Source of the DNA: Scortum barcoo
Taxonomy: Eukaryota > Chordata > Actinopteri > Centrarchiformes > Terapontidae
Direction: 5' to 3'
NCBI GenBank assembly: GCA_023238725.1
Contig: CM041541.1
Coordinates: 9,882,044-9,946,043, forward strand
DNA: 64,000 bases
Shown here: positions 33,401-44,570 of the stretch, in pieces
Numbering within the stretch: the stretch's first letter is position 1
How the letters are laid out: each line of letters starts with the position of its first letter
The notes under the pieces: generated by a model
The model's database searches: none
What the model was told of the DNA's origin: nothing
The model's input: the letters and a program-made list of their open reading frames with translations, nothing else
Position numbers and translations under genes: made by a program

Positions 33401-34040
33401 ATGATGTAAGGGCGGCTCATCGACTCCGCTTCTCGCAGCGGCGACGCAGAGCAGTTCTTAAAAAGGTTTAGCAGCTCTCACAGACTTACAGGTAAATAAC
33501 GCAGGATGAGTTGCAATGACTAAATTTCAATTTTAAGATTGCACCAGGAGAGATGAGAGGGCATTCCTGTGGTGTCGTCCGTCCGTCCGTCCTGGTTTTC
33601 TGTTTATCATTGTGGTTGTTTTGGTCATTTGCGGGAAACGCTGCTTTGTTGACATCACCGCATCTCTGCATTAACCGGGAAGTGACTCAAATGAGCCATG
33701 ATGTCATTCTATCCTCTCTGTTAGCGGCGCGGTCTCTGATTCAACCATCTGTCTCTCAGTGCGTCTGTCTGTCTGTCTGTCTTTCCTTATGCTCCTTTTT
33801 CCCCTCAAATCCAATTTGCGGGGGAGATCGTTCACATTTCCAAGTGACCAGATTAGATCAGTTTGTTTTGACAGGAACATAATTTGTTGTAATTACGATG
33901 TTGTCATAGTGACAATGCAGGTGTGCACATGCTGGCTCAGGTTTTTTTTTTTTTCTGTCTTGCAAACGCACATTGTTCATGAGTGGAAGCATGTTTTAGT
34001 TGTCTGTCGGTATTTACGTGTTACAGTTACAATGTAGTGT
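33401..34040. other. Non-coding stretch with tetranucleotide runs
   Basis: A CpG-bearing patch at 33,404-33,445 is followed by (GTCC)n at 33,578-33,592 and (TCTG)n at 33,764-33,781. A T-run lies at 33,943-33,954. A CTTACAG/GTAAATA junction at 33,491 is splice-like but lacks a pyrimidine tract. Confidence 0.5.
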
Positions 34041-35227
34041 GTGGACATGTTTAAATAACTGAATGATTTTCTTGTGCTGTGCCCACATATAAGAAGAATA
34101 AGAAGATTCTCATAATCATCTTGTGCAAATAGTTTTCCAGTATTGAGCAATAGTTTTTATGGCAGGCAGAGTTATATTTGTCAGGGTAAAATGGCGTTAA
34201 ATAGCATGAAATTTGAGTTAATTTACTTCAAATGATGAACTTTGGCAGACGTGAGGAAGCAATATTTGTATACTTATGCTATACTACGTAAACATGTTCA
34301 TCTCTGGGGAGGGAATTTACTGAGTAGTAAGTCTTGCCGAGTTATGGTTTTCTTTGACTCCCCAGATACAGATCACATAAATGAAGATAAAAAAGATAAA
34401 CAGGAATCAAACATGCTGCAGATTCACTATAAAAAAAACAAACACGCAGATAAATGAATCAATACACTGGTGCAAAGAATCCAGAGGAATACAGGTTCAT
34501 ACTGAAGTGATATATCTGCCTGTAAGGAGAGAACCTTCCCATCACGCTGAACTGTCCACTGTGGGAATAAGGTCCTCTTTAAAAATCTGTATTTTCTGAG
34601 ATGTTGTCCAGCAAGAAACAAGTATTTTGAGCAGTGTCAAAAAATAATTTGCCAAGTTGCCATGTAAAATGCAAAGAAATGCCCATCACAGTTTTGTAAA
34701 GTCCAATAATCCAAAACCAAGACATCAAATTACAATTATATTTACAGCGATTTAAACCTGACAGAGACAGCAAAACACATATTAGAAAAAGCAAACTTAG
34801 AATTTCGCATGTTTTCTTGACAAAATACCTAAACAATTAAACACAAAATTGATTATTGGTAAGTCTACTGATGCACCACTTTACTGGCAAGTTATCAAAC
34901 TCGTATAGATTAATAATTTACCAGCAAACATGTATGCACAACATGTCTAAGGCTCACTAACCAACACAAGCTGAAGCAGCATGTTTCCTCCACTAACACA
35001 CACGCACATACACATCACATGCACGTACCACGCACATGGAAAGAAAAACACACCAGCACAGTTTCCCTCAGCTGTACACACACAAATCCATCAAACTGTG
35101 GCGTACATCTCCGACTTGTTAAGGTACCATTTGTCAGCTGCTCCTGGAGTGGCTGTGTGACTCCGCCACTAATTGCCACTGGTGCTAAATTTAGTAGGGG
35201 AGATATGAGTCCTTTTGATCAGAAGCA

Positions 35228-35229
<2 letters not shown>
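34041..35229. other. AT-rich non-coding stretch
   Basis: AT-rich filler with a CA/CG-rich patch at 34,995-35,080. Open frames (34242-34836) are short and unrecognised. Confidence 0.6.

Positions 35230-35259
<30 letters not shown>
35230..35259. repeat. A30 homopolymer
   Basis: Thirty A, the longest homopolymer in the window, flanked by AGCAC on the left and GTGCT on the right (inverted 5-mers). No retroelement body or target-site duplication is evident. Confidence 0.97.
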
Positions 35260-35261
<2 letters not shown>

Positions 35262-35388
35262 GCTCAGCCTCGCAGGCAAGTTTACCCGCCTCTCCCTGCG
35301 CTCTCCCCCATCTTCCCGTCACTGGGGAATAGGTGAACTATTCCATATGTCAGCCTTGTCAATCAGCGGCAGAAATATGGGAAGTGCT

Positions 35389-35440
35389 CCCTCTCTCTCT
35401 CGCTCTCTCTCCCCTTCTTCTCCCTCTCTCTCTCTCTCTC
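35389..35440. repeat. CT-rich imperfect microsatellite
   Basis: About 50 bases of C and T with (CT)n blocks, broken only by a few CG and CCC/TTC interruptions. Confidence 0.9.
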
Positions 35441-35660
35441 GCCAAAGATCCCGGGTAGATGTTGTTCGTCTCTCTGAGAATTCTGCCCGCGCTCCGGCGT
35501 GTGTTTATTTATTTTCATGTCATCATGGGTGGTTTGGAACCTCAAGACAAGGAGGGAATATTAATCAAAACAATCTCAGCTCGGAATTTTAATTGTGACA
35601 TTAATCAATCATCGTAAATGAGACGAGGCCTTGACGACGCGAGTTAACTTGTTAGAGTGC
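35441..35660. promoter_or_regulatory. Candidate regulatory island
   Basis: TGTGTTTATTTATTTTCATG, GGAATATTAATCAAAACAATC, GGAATTTTAATTGTGACATTAATCAATCATCG and GACGACGCGAG follow each other. It is dense in forkhead, SOX, homeodomain and PBX-like (ATCAATCA) cores and is repeat-free. Confidence 0.45.
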
Positions 35661-35990
35661 TCATAGTATACAGCAAAGAGTGCATTAAGTTGGACTGCAA
35701 AGGATTCAGTCTTTTTATTCATAATGATGCTAAAGCCGTCTATGTTTGCTGATGAATCAGATGACGATTTTTCCTGTTAGTAAAGATGTTTAACCTCTTT
35801 TTCCAGTAGCTTCCTTGTTGTAGTCTCAAATAAAATACACAAACTATCCAAACACACCACAGCTGAGTCATCATCTCATCAATTCACTGTTTTTCTTCTC
35901 CGGAAAGTTAGCTATCCATCCAGTGACAAAAAGTGTGTTTGCTGATTGATGGCATGAGCGCTCTCAAGACTTCCATTATAACTCACAAAC
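35661..35990. other. Spacer between two islands
   Basis: Moderately AT-rich unique DNA. It carries ATAATGATGC and GATGAATCAGATGACG, so it may be part of one long island. Confidence 0.4.
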
Positions 35991-36260
35991 TTTGGCCGCC
36001 CGAGTTTTTCGCCTGCAATCAAGGTTATGGCAGATCGACTTTATCTTCAGCAAACAGCTCCACTCCGCACGCGCGTCGCCAATAAATATCCTATTTTGAT
36101 CTGTTTCAGTGACGCGATGCCTTCCAGAGGGCTCTTATTTTAATTAATACATTTTTCATAATCCAGCCGAATGGCTAAATAAAGGGCTTTGTGGGGAGAT
36201 TGATCTCCGTGAAAAGAACATCCATAAAGGACGCAAATCATACTAAAAGCACTGTCTAAA
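35991..36260. promoter_or_regulatory. Candidate regulatory island
   Basis: Complex CpG-bearing DNA with CCTGCAATCAAGG, GCCAATAAATATCC, TTTTAATTAATACATTTTTC, CCGAATGGCTAAATAAAGG and GGAGATTGATCTCC (a 14-nt imperfect palindrome). AT-rich DNA lies on both sides. Confidence 0.45.
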
Positions 36261-36869
36261 CAGGACACATAAAAAGGCCAAGGTTGCAAAGTGAATGTGC
36301 AGCAGCTTTCGAAAGTGCTCGCTACTTCAGGGTTGTACTTTTATAGTTTACATGTTGTTTCTCCATTTGTTAACATTTTTAAATTTGTACGAATTGGTAG
36401 GTAAATTTTATACCCTTAACTTAAGAAAGAACTTAGTTAGCCTGAGAAAAAAAAGCCTTCTTAGCCCTTAACAAAGAGCTTGCACTCGTCGGTTTTCTGT
36501 TTAAACAGCCCTCGTAGGTGTCTTCTGTTCTCCTCCATGCATCTCTGTTCTGACATGAAGCTTTTTTTTTTTGCTTTTTTTCCTCTGCTGACATCGAGCA
36601 AACAACGTATGGAGCATTTCAAAACAGCATTGTGACACAAGGCAACATGTTTGTGGCAAACACGTTAAAAATAATTGCAGTAGTACGACACCACACAGAG
36701 ACATGAACATGAGGATCTATACGAATGATACAAATGGCAGAAAATGTGGATCCAGCAGAGAAAAAGAAACTAGATTCTCTTCACAATATACGTTAAGGTG
36801 ATACCGGCTGTGGTCTAAAATATCATCATTAAGTGTAAAAACTGACATCTCGAGGTGACCAGTGTTGTT
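36261..36869. other. AT-rich non-coding stretch
   Basis: T-run at 36,563-36,571; nothing recognised. Confidence 0.55.
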
Positions 36870-37330
36870 ACAGAGAACTGCTAACTGTCAGCAGCTCCCG
36901 TCTCCTCTCGATGATTCTCGTTAACGCCCCGTCTAATTCATCAGGACGAACCCAGGCCAAGACGATCGGGCGCGCGTGCAAGGGGAGGCATCAAAATTGC
37001 CGCCTGTCAACAAGTACGGCGAGCCCTGGAGAATCACGTGTTCACAACTATCCTTTCCCCACAGAGACTTTGACTTTTGATGTTCTTTAATGAAATGCCT
37101 CGCAAGGAATGGGGAAGAAGCGAAAGAAAAGTCCACCCCATGATATACTGCTTTGCTTTGTGCGTTCCTGGAGCATCGCAAGTAGCGTGTAGTTTTATAT
37201 GTTCTACATTTTACGGCAAAGCTTTCGACTGTCACCCAGAGCAGCCTGTTTCGGCTTGGGGATGGCGAACGACGACCACCGCGACAGAACATATTGACGG
37301 TAGGAGAAGTTTTCCACTTGAGGAGAAAAA
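36870..37330. promoter_or_regulatory. Candidate regulatory island, CpG-bearing
   Basis: Balanced CpG-containing DNA including GATCGGGCGCGCGTGC (36,964), ATCACGTGTTC (37,035) and CATATTGACGG. A strong acceptor-like CTATCCTTTCCCCACAG ends at 37,064, but all three frames close within 30 nt and no donor of quality follows. A 119-codon antisense frame (36933-37292) has no domain. Confidence 0.4.
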
Positions 37331-37830
37331 AAAGTGACTTTTAAATGTCAGAGCAGTTTGGATGTTGAATATCAGAGGAGAAGAAGACTTTTGATACTAA
37401 AAGTGCCCAGTCAGAAAAGGAAGTGACACAGCAGAATATTTAAGTTAAACTTGATTCAAACATCAAACCACGGGACGTTTTTTTGCACTTGGCTCTGTCA
37501 AGTAAGTGAGACTTGATTTCGGTTGAGATTTTCGTTGTTATGTGCCCTCGTGTGACTGGACGTGGAAACCTGACACAATACACAATAACATAACAGTCAT
37601 CTACCCCTTTATCCACAGAAACAAGAGACACACACAACCAAACAACTAATTGGCTCCAGACATGTGAGGCACCGGCAGCTGTGTTTGGCGTTTTTCTTCT
37701 CTGAGCCCTCCATCTCTCTCAGACAGAGAGGGGGAGAAAAAAAAAAAAAACAAGGATGATATTACAAATCACAGGGACAATCAAGACTGTGTCATCTCCG
37801 ACTTCGAGACGGACAGGCTGTTAACGGCAG
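37331..37830. other. Non-coding stretch with A14 run
   Basis: A-run at 37,737-37,750; otherwise unique AT-leaning DNA. No exon is seen. Confidence 0.55.
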
Positions 37831-38240
37831 CAGTGAAGCAGAGGCGATGATGGGAGCCGCTTCCTGAAGGATCTCCTGTTGTACGCCATCAGATGGTCGA
37901 AAACATCTATCCTGCCTGTAACTTCATGATAAATGTTGGATATTGATGAGATGTTACAATATTTATGTGCTTTTTTTTGTCACGGGCCGTAACTTGCGGC
38001 ACGATGAAACGCGGTTTTGATCAGTTTTTGTGGAGTCGTATGGTAATGCGTGACAAGATGTGGATGCTGAAAACAAGATATCATGCGTTTGTTCATTTGT
38101 TTAGCATGAAAGAGCTCCCATCTTCGGCGTGTTTTCTTTCACTTTTTAGATATATGTGACAAAACCGTACGCCGCGTCTGACCTAGTTAATGTAAAGTTT
38201 TGAAGTGACAGAGGCTGCACACCGCCGTGAAAGCTAAATG
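37831..38240. promoter_or_regulatory. Candidate regulatory island
   Basis: CpG-bearing complex DNA: GGGCCGTAACTTGCGGCACG (37,984-38,003), TTTGATCAG, GTATGGTAATGCGTG, GTTTGTTCATTTGTTTAGC (forkhead-like) and CCTAGTTAATG. No simple repeat except one T-run. Confidence 0.4.
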
Positions 38241-38716
38241 TCCAGCCTAATGAAGTCTACAGTATGGCCTTCACTTCAAATGAAAGACTCAGCTTTGAAC
38301 CTATGGCGTGCACGTGTGTGTGCATGTCTTCACATCTACCTCTTTGAGGCAGAAAGACAAAGAAAAAGCAGGGCGGCTGTGTGTGAAACGATCTCTGCAT
38401 TAACCTTGCTGCTGGCTACGACCTTAGCCCCCCCCACATCCACCTCCACTCCCCTGCCCTCCCCTCCACACACACATTTACTCAGGCGTCGGTTCATCCT
38501 AGGCACCGGGCCGCCACCGCTGCCCTCTTCCTCTCCCTCGCTGTGTGTGCGTGTGTGTGTAAAAGCTGCACTTAACCTCGTCCCCACCATCACCGCCGCC
38601 GCCGCCTCCAACCCCGGGACCCTCTGACAGCTCACAGGCAGGCCGCCTTCAAAGGTGCAGCGCTTCAAACAGACAAGTGCACACACACACAGCCATAAAC
38701 ACACATTACTTCTTTT
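38241..38716. other. C-rich and CA-bearing stretch
   Basis: C-rich from 38,425 to 38,475, CA runs near 38,466 and 38,680, and CCGCCGCCGCC at 38,597. Overlapping frames on both strands are low-complexity. No gene is called. Confidence 0.5.
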
Positions 38717-38736
38717 TAACCTTTATTTATCCAGGG
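38717..38736 (+). repeat. Possible fragment of a teleost interspersed repeat
   Basis: TAACCTTTATTTATCCAGG resembles the start of a repeat I recall from many fish sequences (CTTTATTTATCCAGGnAAGTC), and GAAAGTC follows at once. Only about 30 bp agree, so it may be a coincidence. Confidence 0.3.
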
Positions 38737-40121
38737 AAAGTCAAACTTAACTTTTCCCAGCAAAGTCCCGCTTTGAGTCCACACCTGCAAGCCTCCCAGT
38801 CCGACCACAATCCTCTCCACTTGTACGATTGGAGGTGCATCGCTCAGAGACCCCTCGAAAGGTTTGAACAAGCCTATACCCCCTTTTCCCAAAGAGCCCA
38901 TAGGCCCGCTCGCAACACGCAAGACATTTTACAGCACCAGAACAGCGGTGACTCATATAACAACACGAGGAAGGAAAACCAACGAGCTATGAAACATGCA
39001 CAGCCGGGCACGCTCGCCGAAATGTATACAAACATGAGTCTGATTATTCTCTGCGGATGGAGCTCGGGTGATTTCATTCCTCGCTGAGAGAGAAGAGGGG
39101 CAGGGGGAGAGTAAATAAACTTGTTCAAAAGGAAAATGCAGGAGTCAGTTTTTGTAGTGAAGTGGAGCCGAGGGGAAGCTGCTTGTATAGAGATTCTGTT
39201 AGTTTCTTTGAGAAGTGACGAATGAGAAAGGTTCTGAAAGACCGAACGTTTTAAGTACCTTGAGAGAAAAGCTCAAAAACAACTTTGCACAAATGTTTAA
39301 ACAAAGGACAATTAATTATTTGTGCTGTTTAAAAATGAAAAAGAAGCAACATTTAGAAGTCAAAGAGCAGCAGGAGTTGGTGGAGACCAAAACAGAGCAA
39401 AAATTTAAGTCAAAACTGGAATATGTGTTAATATTTTCCCATTGCTCTCAGCTAGCGAACAAAGAACAGCAAAAAATATGAATACTGCTTAAAGTTAAAG
39501 CCAGTGATTGATAGTTTTACATCAAATACAGATGTGAGAGGAAAGACACACAATGCTGTTGTTTTTTTTGCCTCTTGTTTAATTTTTCTTCAGAAAGGCA
39601 CTGTGACGACTTGCTCTCACAACTCCCATCGGTGTGGTGTTCGTCCAAAAGATTTGATTAACCGCTACATGTCCAGCACGAAACAGCAGAAAACACAAGC
39701 TAATTAGTATTTGGCAGCTAAAAATCCAGATATTTCCATCACTCTAAACAAATCCGAATGTTTCTCCGTCCTTTGCTGGATGTGTAATAGGAAACTGTTA
39801 GCTATCACATTTTTCTATGTGAACTTAAGTTGATAATATGTCAAGCGTATTCAGCTTGTGATCAAAATTTACGCTACACGTGTTCGGCTGCACTGTTGCG
39901 CCATGCTTTTTTAAATGTGTGAATTTAAGCTATAAAAAAGAGAAATGGGTGACAATGTATTATTTTAAATTAGGTTAAAGTCATTTTAAAGCATGCTGAT
40001 CCACCTTGTGTCCTAAAATAACACAAAAGCTGCACATTTAATGGACCTGGCATTCACATTTTCAGGACTCCTACCTCTACACAAGCACACAATCTGTTAC
40101 TGTATATCACTGCAGCGGGAG
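38737..40121. other. Mixed then AT-rich non-coding stretch
   Basis: Balanced DNA to about 39,085 (a 136-codon plus frame 38677-39087, unrecognised), then AT-rich filler to 40,120. No repeats of note. Confidence 0.5.
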
Positions 40122-40191
40122 TGATGTAACACTTTGAGGGACCCAGAAATCCTCCACTGATGAAACCCTTCGAGAAGCCTAGAAATCCTCC
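40122..40191 (-). repeat. Degenerate 36-bp tandem duplication
   Basis: Two 34-base copies (40122-40155 and 40158-40191) agree at 27 positions, offset 36 bp. On the minus strand they encode repeats of a GGFLG(F/P)SK motif in an open frame (40054-40239), but that frame has no other coding support. Confidence 0.65.
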
Positions 40192-40219
40192 GTTGACTTC
40201 TATCACGCCTGTGGATCTA

Positions 40220-40440
40220 CCTTGGCTGTCTGTTCTCATCAGCCGCAGCCCCCGGCAGGCTCGACCGCGGGGAGGGTTTGGGCGCGAACACGTGTCGGCC
40301 TAACTCTTCCTGTCACCATGAAATAACTGACACCAGCACGGGCCGGGGCTGGCTGCCGAGAGGCCGTTTGAGAAAATAGCCCGAGCTGCGGAGGCGGGGG
40401 AGAGGAAAAATACCTCTCTGACTTGTCACAGAAAATGTTT
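40220..40440. promoter_or_regulatory. CpG-rich island
   Basis: High CpG for the window (CGACCGCGGGGAGG, GGGCGCGAACACGTGTCGG, CCGAGCTGCGGAGGCGGG). It includes an ACACGTGT palindrome at about 40,289. It could be a small CpG island promoter or an enhancer; no TSS can be placed. Confidence 0.35.
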
Positions 40441-40469
40441 AACTGTGAGTGAAGGAAACATTGTCTGCC

Positions 40470-40471
<2 letters not shown>

Positions 40472-40501
<30 letters not shown>
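40472..40501. repeat. (GT)n microsatellite
   Basis: Fifteen uninterrupted GT units. Confidence 0.97.
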
Positions 40502-40504
<3 letters not shown>

Positions 40505-41260
40505 CTATGCATCTCACAGTCTACCAGTGGAGGCCTCTGTTGGCTCACATGGCGGAGAGATGAGGGTATGTTACCGCCACCCGGGACACCCTGCAACCCC
40601 AGACTGGAATCATAGTGGGAGCAAGTGTACGAAGCCCCCCCCCCTCCATCCTCATCAACACAACATACCTTCCGCCAGACAGAACAAATTACACTGCCGG
40701 CGACCCCTTCCCACCATCACCACCCCCTACCAATAACAGGCTCGCATTACCTCGCAACCAGACCAGCGCAAAGGTACTTCAGTTGTGAGGGACCTATAGG
40801 GGGGAAGTGAGGGCTTGATTACTCATTTGGTCCTATTTGTTTTCATCTGCTTGCCGTACTTTATCATACAATCTAAGGCCCCGCTCTCGCCACCTCAAAA
40901 CCCTTTAACAGAATCAGAGCGATTCATCTGCTTTACACTGATGGATGGATGCCCTCTGTTTATATTCCACCTCTGGTTTCAGAAGAGGAAAACTCCCATG
41001 CCTGGACAGAGCGGGGCTTTGAGGGTCGGTGCGCACTGTTGTGGCTCTGGACAAGGTTTTTACAGTTTTTCCTGGGAAAGAAGTAAGTTGTAATGTGAAG
41101 AAACATAATGTACAGTGCAATCATTTATCCTTAATTGGAACAAGACAAGAGTCTAAGGCCACACTATAGGCACTATAAAGGTATTATATGAAAAACAAAT
41201 TGCGAGATAGATAACAAGTTCAGAAGTTTGTTTGATTCAGGAACCATTAGTTTTGAAAAT
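40502..41260. other. Unique non-coding DNA
   Basis: Moderate GC with a C-run at about 40,637 and pyrimidine/CA-rich sequence to 40,735. AT-rich from 41,090. No gene is recognised. Confidence 0.5.
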
Positions 41261-41885
41261 GTTATGATTTTGACCTGATGATGGTGCCTAATGAAAATTC
41301 AGGATTATCACCAAAGTTATGACAATTTATCCTTTTGAGAAATATCAATGTCACTATGAAAGGTCTCTGGATCAACAAAGTCAGGATTTATTATCCAATC
41401 CATCAAGACACTGTACAGATAAAACAATTGACCTTTTGGTGGCACCAGATAAACATTCAAAGGATCAACAGATGATTGGGATTCATTTTCTTTATGAAAT
41501 ATTGTGCCAAACCAATCAGGTACAGTGAAAATATTTTACTTAATATGTCAAAGTCACATCAAAAGTAATTTGAAACACCAAAAAAAAAACAAAAAAAAAC
41601 AGTGATGTTACAGGAAAAGTCAGGGCTTCAAAAAAGTCATTGGGATTCATCCTTTGGGAACATCAATATCATAAGTTATATGGAAACCCTTTATTATTTA
41701 TTAGTTATCAATACATGTCACTAAAGCCAAAGTGTCAAAGTTATAGCGGCACTAAAAGGTCAGAAGGGTCACAAAAGTTTTTAATAATTATTCTGTGGGG
41801 ACAATCGATGTCTGGGCCAAATTTTCTGGCAATCCCTCCGACAGTTGGTAGATATTTCACTCGGAACAAAATGTCTCCATAATTG
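41261..41885 (+). repeat. Decayed teleost interspersed repeat, about four 150-bp units
   Basis: Diverged copies of one unit begin near 41281, 41437, 41594 and 41744. Shared landmarks in order are a GGTGGCACTAGA-like word, a (G)TCAGGGGATCACCAAAGT-like word, GGATTCATCCTnTGGGGA, a (C)CAAATTTT-TGGCAATCC word and GATATTTCACTC. This unit matches a repeat I recall from many fish transcripts and genomes. An A-rich insertion sits at 41,579-41,602. Short frames within it are by-products. Confidence 0.7.
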
Positions 41886-42480
41886 GAAAAATGAGCCATA
41901 AAGTAGGACAACCGAGGTCTGTTTTGTTGTTGACATGTTTTTCTGTTGCTTCAATCAGATGTTGATATCAGTTAAAAATATGTGTATTAAAAAGGAAAAT
42001 GTTTTGTCTTTTAAAGATGAATTGAATAAATAGTTTTTTTTTTTTAATGGATAATCAGCAGAAGAGATTGCTATTTGTTGAAAGAGCAGATAACAAAGTC
42101 AGGATTTCAAAGTGCTGCTTTGGGTGCATTTTGAAGTATCAGGCACCAGTTCATTTGCAGTTAATTACATTTCCACCCAATGAATCTAATACAGTAACTG
42201 TTTTCTCCCATCCACTCCTCTTACATCTTCACTTTTTTTGATGGTCTGATGGTGTTAAAAATATATCCTCCTCTGACAAAATAACACCTTTTTTTGAATC
42301 TTCGGAGGCTGCAGCAGTGCTGAAGTAACATACATCTGTGCGGCAGATTGTCCTTGTGCCAGGTGTGAAGTAATGTTCATTAAAAGTGACAAATACCTGA
42401 TTTGTAAAGGAGTCATTGAAAGCAACATGTGTTAGGATGACATGTGTGATGGAGGATGGTGAGAGAGCAATGTGTGAAAA
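41886..42480. other. AT-rich non-coding stretch
   Basis: T-run at 42,035-42,046. A word AACAAAGTCAGGATTTCAAAG at about 42,094 may be an outlying scrap of the preceding repeat. Nothing else is seen. Confidence 0.5.
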
Positions 42481-42730
42481 TTCGAATGGCTTTGTTTTGA
42501 AAGCCAAGAAGTCGAGCGAGAATGAGAGATATCGCACAGATTCTTCCCCACATCTGTGTCTGCATGCGCTCGTACTTTAAGATACAGAAATGAAGCCAAA
42601 ATATAAATCTCTGCTTCAATATGGAGCCACTTTTCTCTTATTATGGCCCCGGAGGGATAATAAACCTCTATTTTCGCTATGATGATGCGTTCAAGGACCG
42701 AGACCCCAAAAAGATAAAGAAGTTTATTTC
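42481..42730. promoter_or_regulatory. Candidate regulatory patch
   Basis: CTTATTATGGCCCCGGAGGG, GGGATAATAAACC and CGCTATGATGATGCG lie in repeat-free DNA at 42,635-42,690. It is modest in size. Confidence 0.3.
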
Positions 42731-44080
42731 TGTATCCAGGTGATGGAGAAGTCACTTCCTGTACCAAAGTGATGAATTAGTAGATTAGATGCAAGACTTA
42801 TTAACCAGGTAAAGTGGACAACTACCCCGAGGCAAAGACAAAATCCTAAACGTCTGAGTGATAATGTTTCACACTTCTTTGCACTTTCACACTTGTTTGT
42901 TCGAGTTAAAATATTTTGCAGAAATGCACCACAAAAGCACAACATCCGCTGACATTATGAAGGTCTCAGGCTGGGCCCTGCTTCATAGCTTAATCCTCAG
43001 ACTCTGTCAAGTAACTCACTTCCACTTCCACAGTTTTGTGCTAATATGCTAATATGCCGCACATCATAATATGCTCCTAAATGTGTTTGATCAAATAACT
43101 TTTTACCAAATCTCAGCCAAGGTGCAGAGAGTATAAGATACAGGGGGTTATTTTTGCCCTAAGACACACATGTGGTTAATCTAACCATGATGAGATGAAA
43201 TAATAAATGTTGATTATGCTGCTTTAATTTTACACCTCCATTTGCCATAAGAAACTGCATGAATGCGTCTATTTTCTTGTGTCTGCTTATGTGCAAGTGT
43301 TTAATGTTAATTCTTGGTTTGGGGATGCAGCAGTGTGTCGATCATCATTTTCATCCAAGTTTTATGTGTGCCTTGTGCAAAGCCGGCCGCTCATCAAATC
43401 GATTCTAGCATCAAACCTGCACTGAAAAAAATCAACCTCGCAGGCACAAAAACATAACACCGGTGCTCCACCATGAGATGTTACATGTTACAATCTATTT
43501 TTTAATTTCATCAATGACCAAACATGATTGAATTTATATTTTTACACCTAAGATCTTTCCAATTTGTAGCAGAACGTTACGAGAAAGTTAAAACTGATGG
43601 GCGAGAGGTACGTATTAAAAAACAGCCTTTTTAATTTAAGTCGGGGTCAGTGGATCCATCATATTTTTCTCGGCCCTAAAAACACTTTTTTAAGAACACA
43701 AACACAAAATTGACATCAGCGGCTCTGTAGTGATGCAGTTTATGAGACATGTCGTCTATTTCCGTGTGACGCAGACAAAAAAAAGAAAGAAAAAGGTTGT
43801 TTCAAGTTGTCAGACAAAAACTACACTGCTCAGGCTGACAGGCAAAAATAAGAACGTGATACACTGCTGTATTAATCTAATAAATTTGAATACGAGTCCA
43901 GTGTATTTCCAAAGCGTGCTCTAGATCCAATTTGTATTACACGTGAGTAACATATTCATTCATCTTTTAATTACATATCATTACTAAGTCATTCTGATAC
44001 CAATGGATTACCCACTGCGGAGTGTAACTAATTGCTAGACACACTTGGTACAAGTTAATCAAGAGTTTCCCTCTAAGGAA
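42731..44080. other. AT-rich non-coding stretch
   Basis: AT-rich filler. GCTAATAT is duplicated in tandem at 43040-43055, and GCCGGCCGC occurs at 43,383. No exon is seen. Confidence 0.55.
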
Positions 44081-44570
44081 TCCCTTTACTGTAATCTAAT
44101 ATACAGGAATGTTCTATTCTGGAGTTGGCCACTTCCTCCTGCCTCCTCTCCTCCTCTCCATGTAATATTCATGACACCCAGCTCTTCCCTAAAACCCTCT
44201 CCGCTCCTCCCCAGGTGGGGAGGCAGGCATGCGTCTCTCCCGACAAAACCCCAACCACTCTGTGCTTTTTATACACTCCCCCTCTCGCTCTCTCTGAACG
44301 GTTAAGCTGTCCCTGGGTTCCTCTTAGCTATTGTAATCCATACACAATACCCACACATTTAATGGGAGAGACGCCTGCAATAAAGCGGAGGGTGCATTTC
44401 GCAGGGAGCAATTTAGCCTTCAAACAATATGCCAAGGTTTGCTTCCTTGGGACAATACTGCTCGGTTTTTTCTCCCTCCTCGTTACAATGCTGAATACAG
44501 GATACAGTCATTACAGTTTGGACTTGATGGCGGCGAAATGAAAAGAGTGGCGGGCTCGAGTCGCACGCCG
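44081..44570. promoter_or_regulatory. Candidate regulatory island
   Basis: TGTAATATTCATGACACC, AGCTATTGTAATCC (ATTGT plus TAATCC, an OTX/bicoid-type core), TTTAATGGG, GCAATAAAGCGG and GAGCAATTTAGCC lie in a low-repeat block. A pyrimidine tract ending CTCCTCCCCAG/GTGGGG at 44,214 looks splice-like but the donor is poor. A 138-codon frame (44125-44541) is not recognised. Confidence 0.4.

Noticed and set aside
37050..37330. Strong splice-acceptor-like CTATCCTTTCCCCACAG
   Set aside because: All three downstream frames stop within about 30 nt and no good donor follows.
40054..40239. Small minus-strand peptide with GGFLG repeats
   Set aside because: The repeats are explained by a 36-bp DNA duplication, and there is no other coding evidence.
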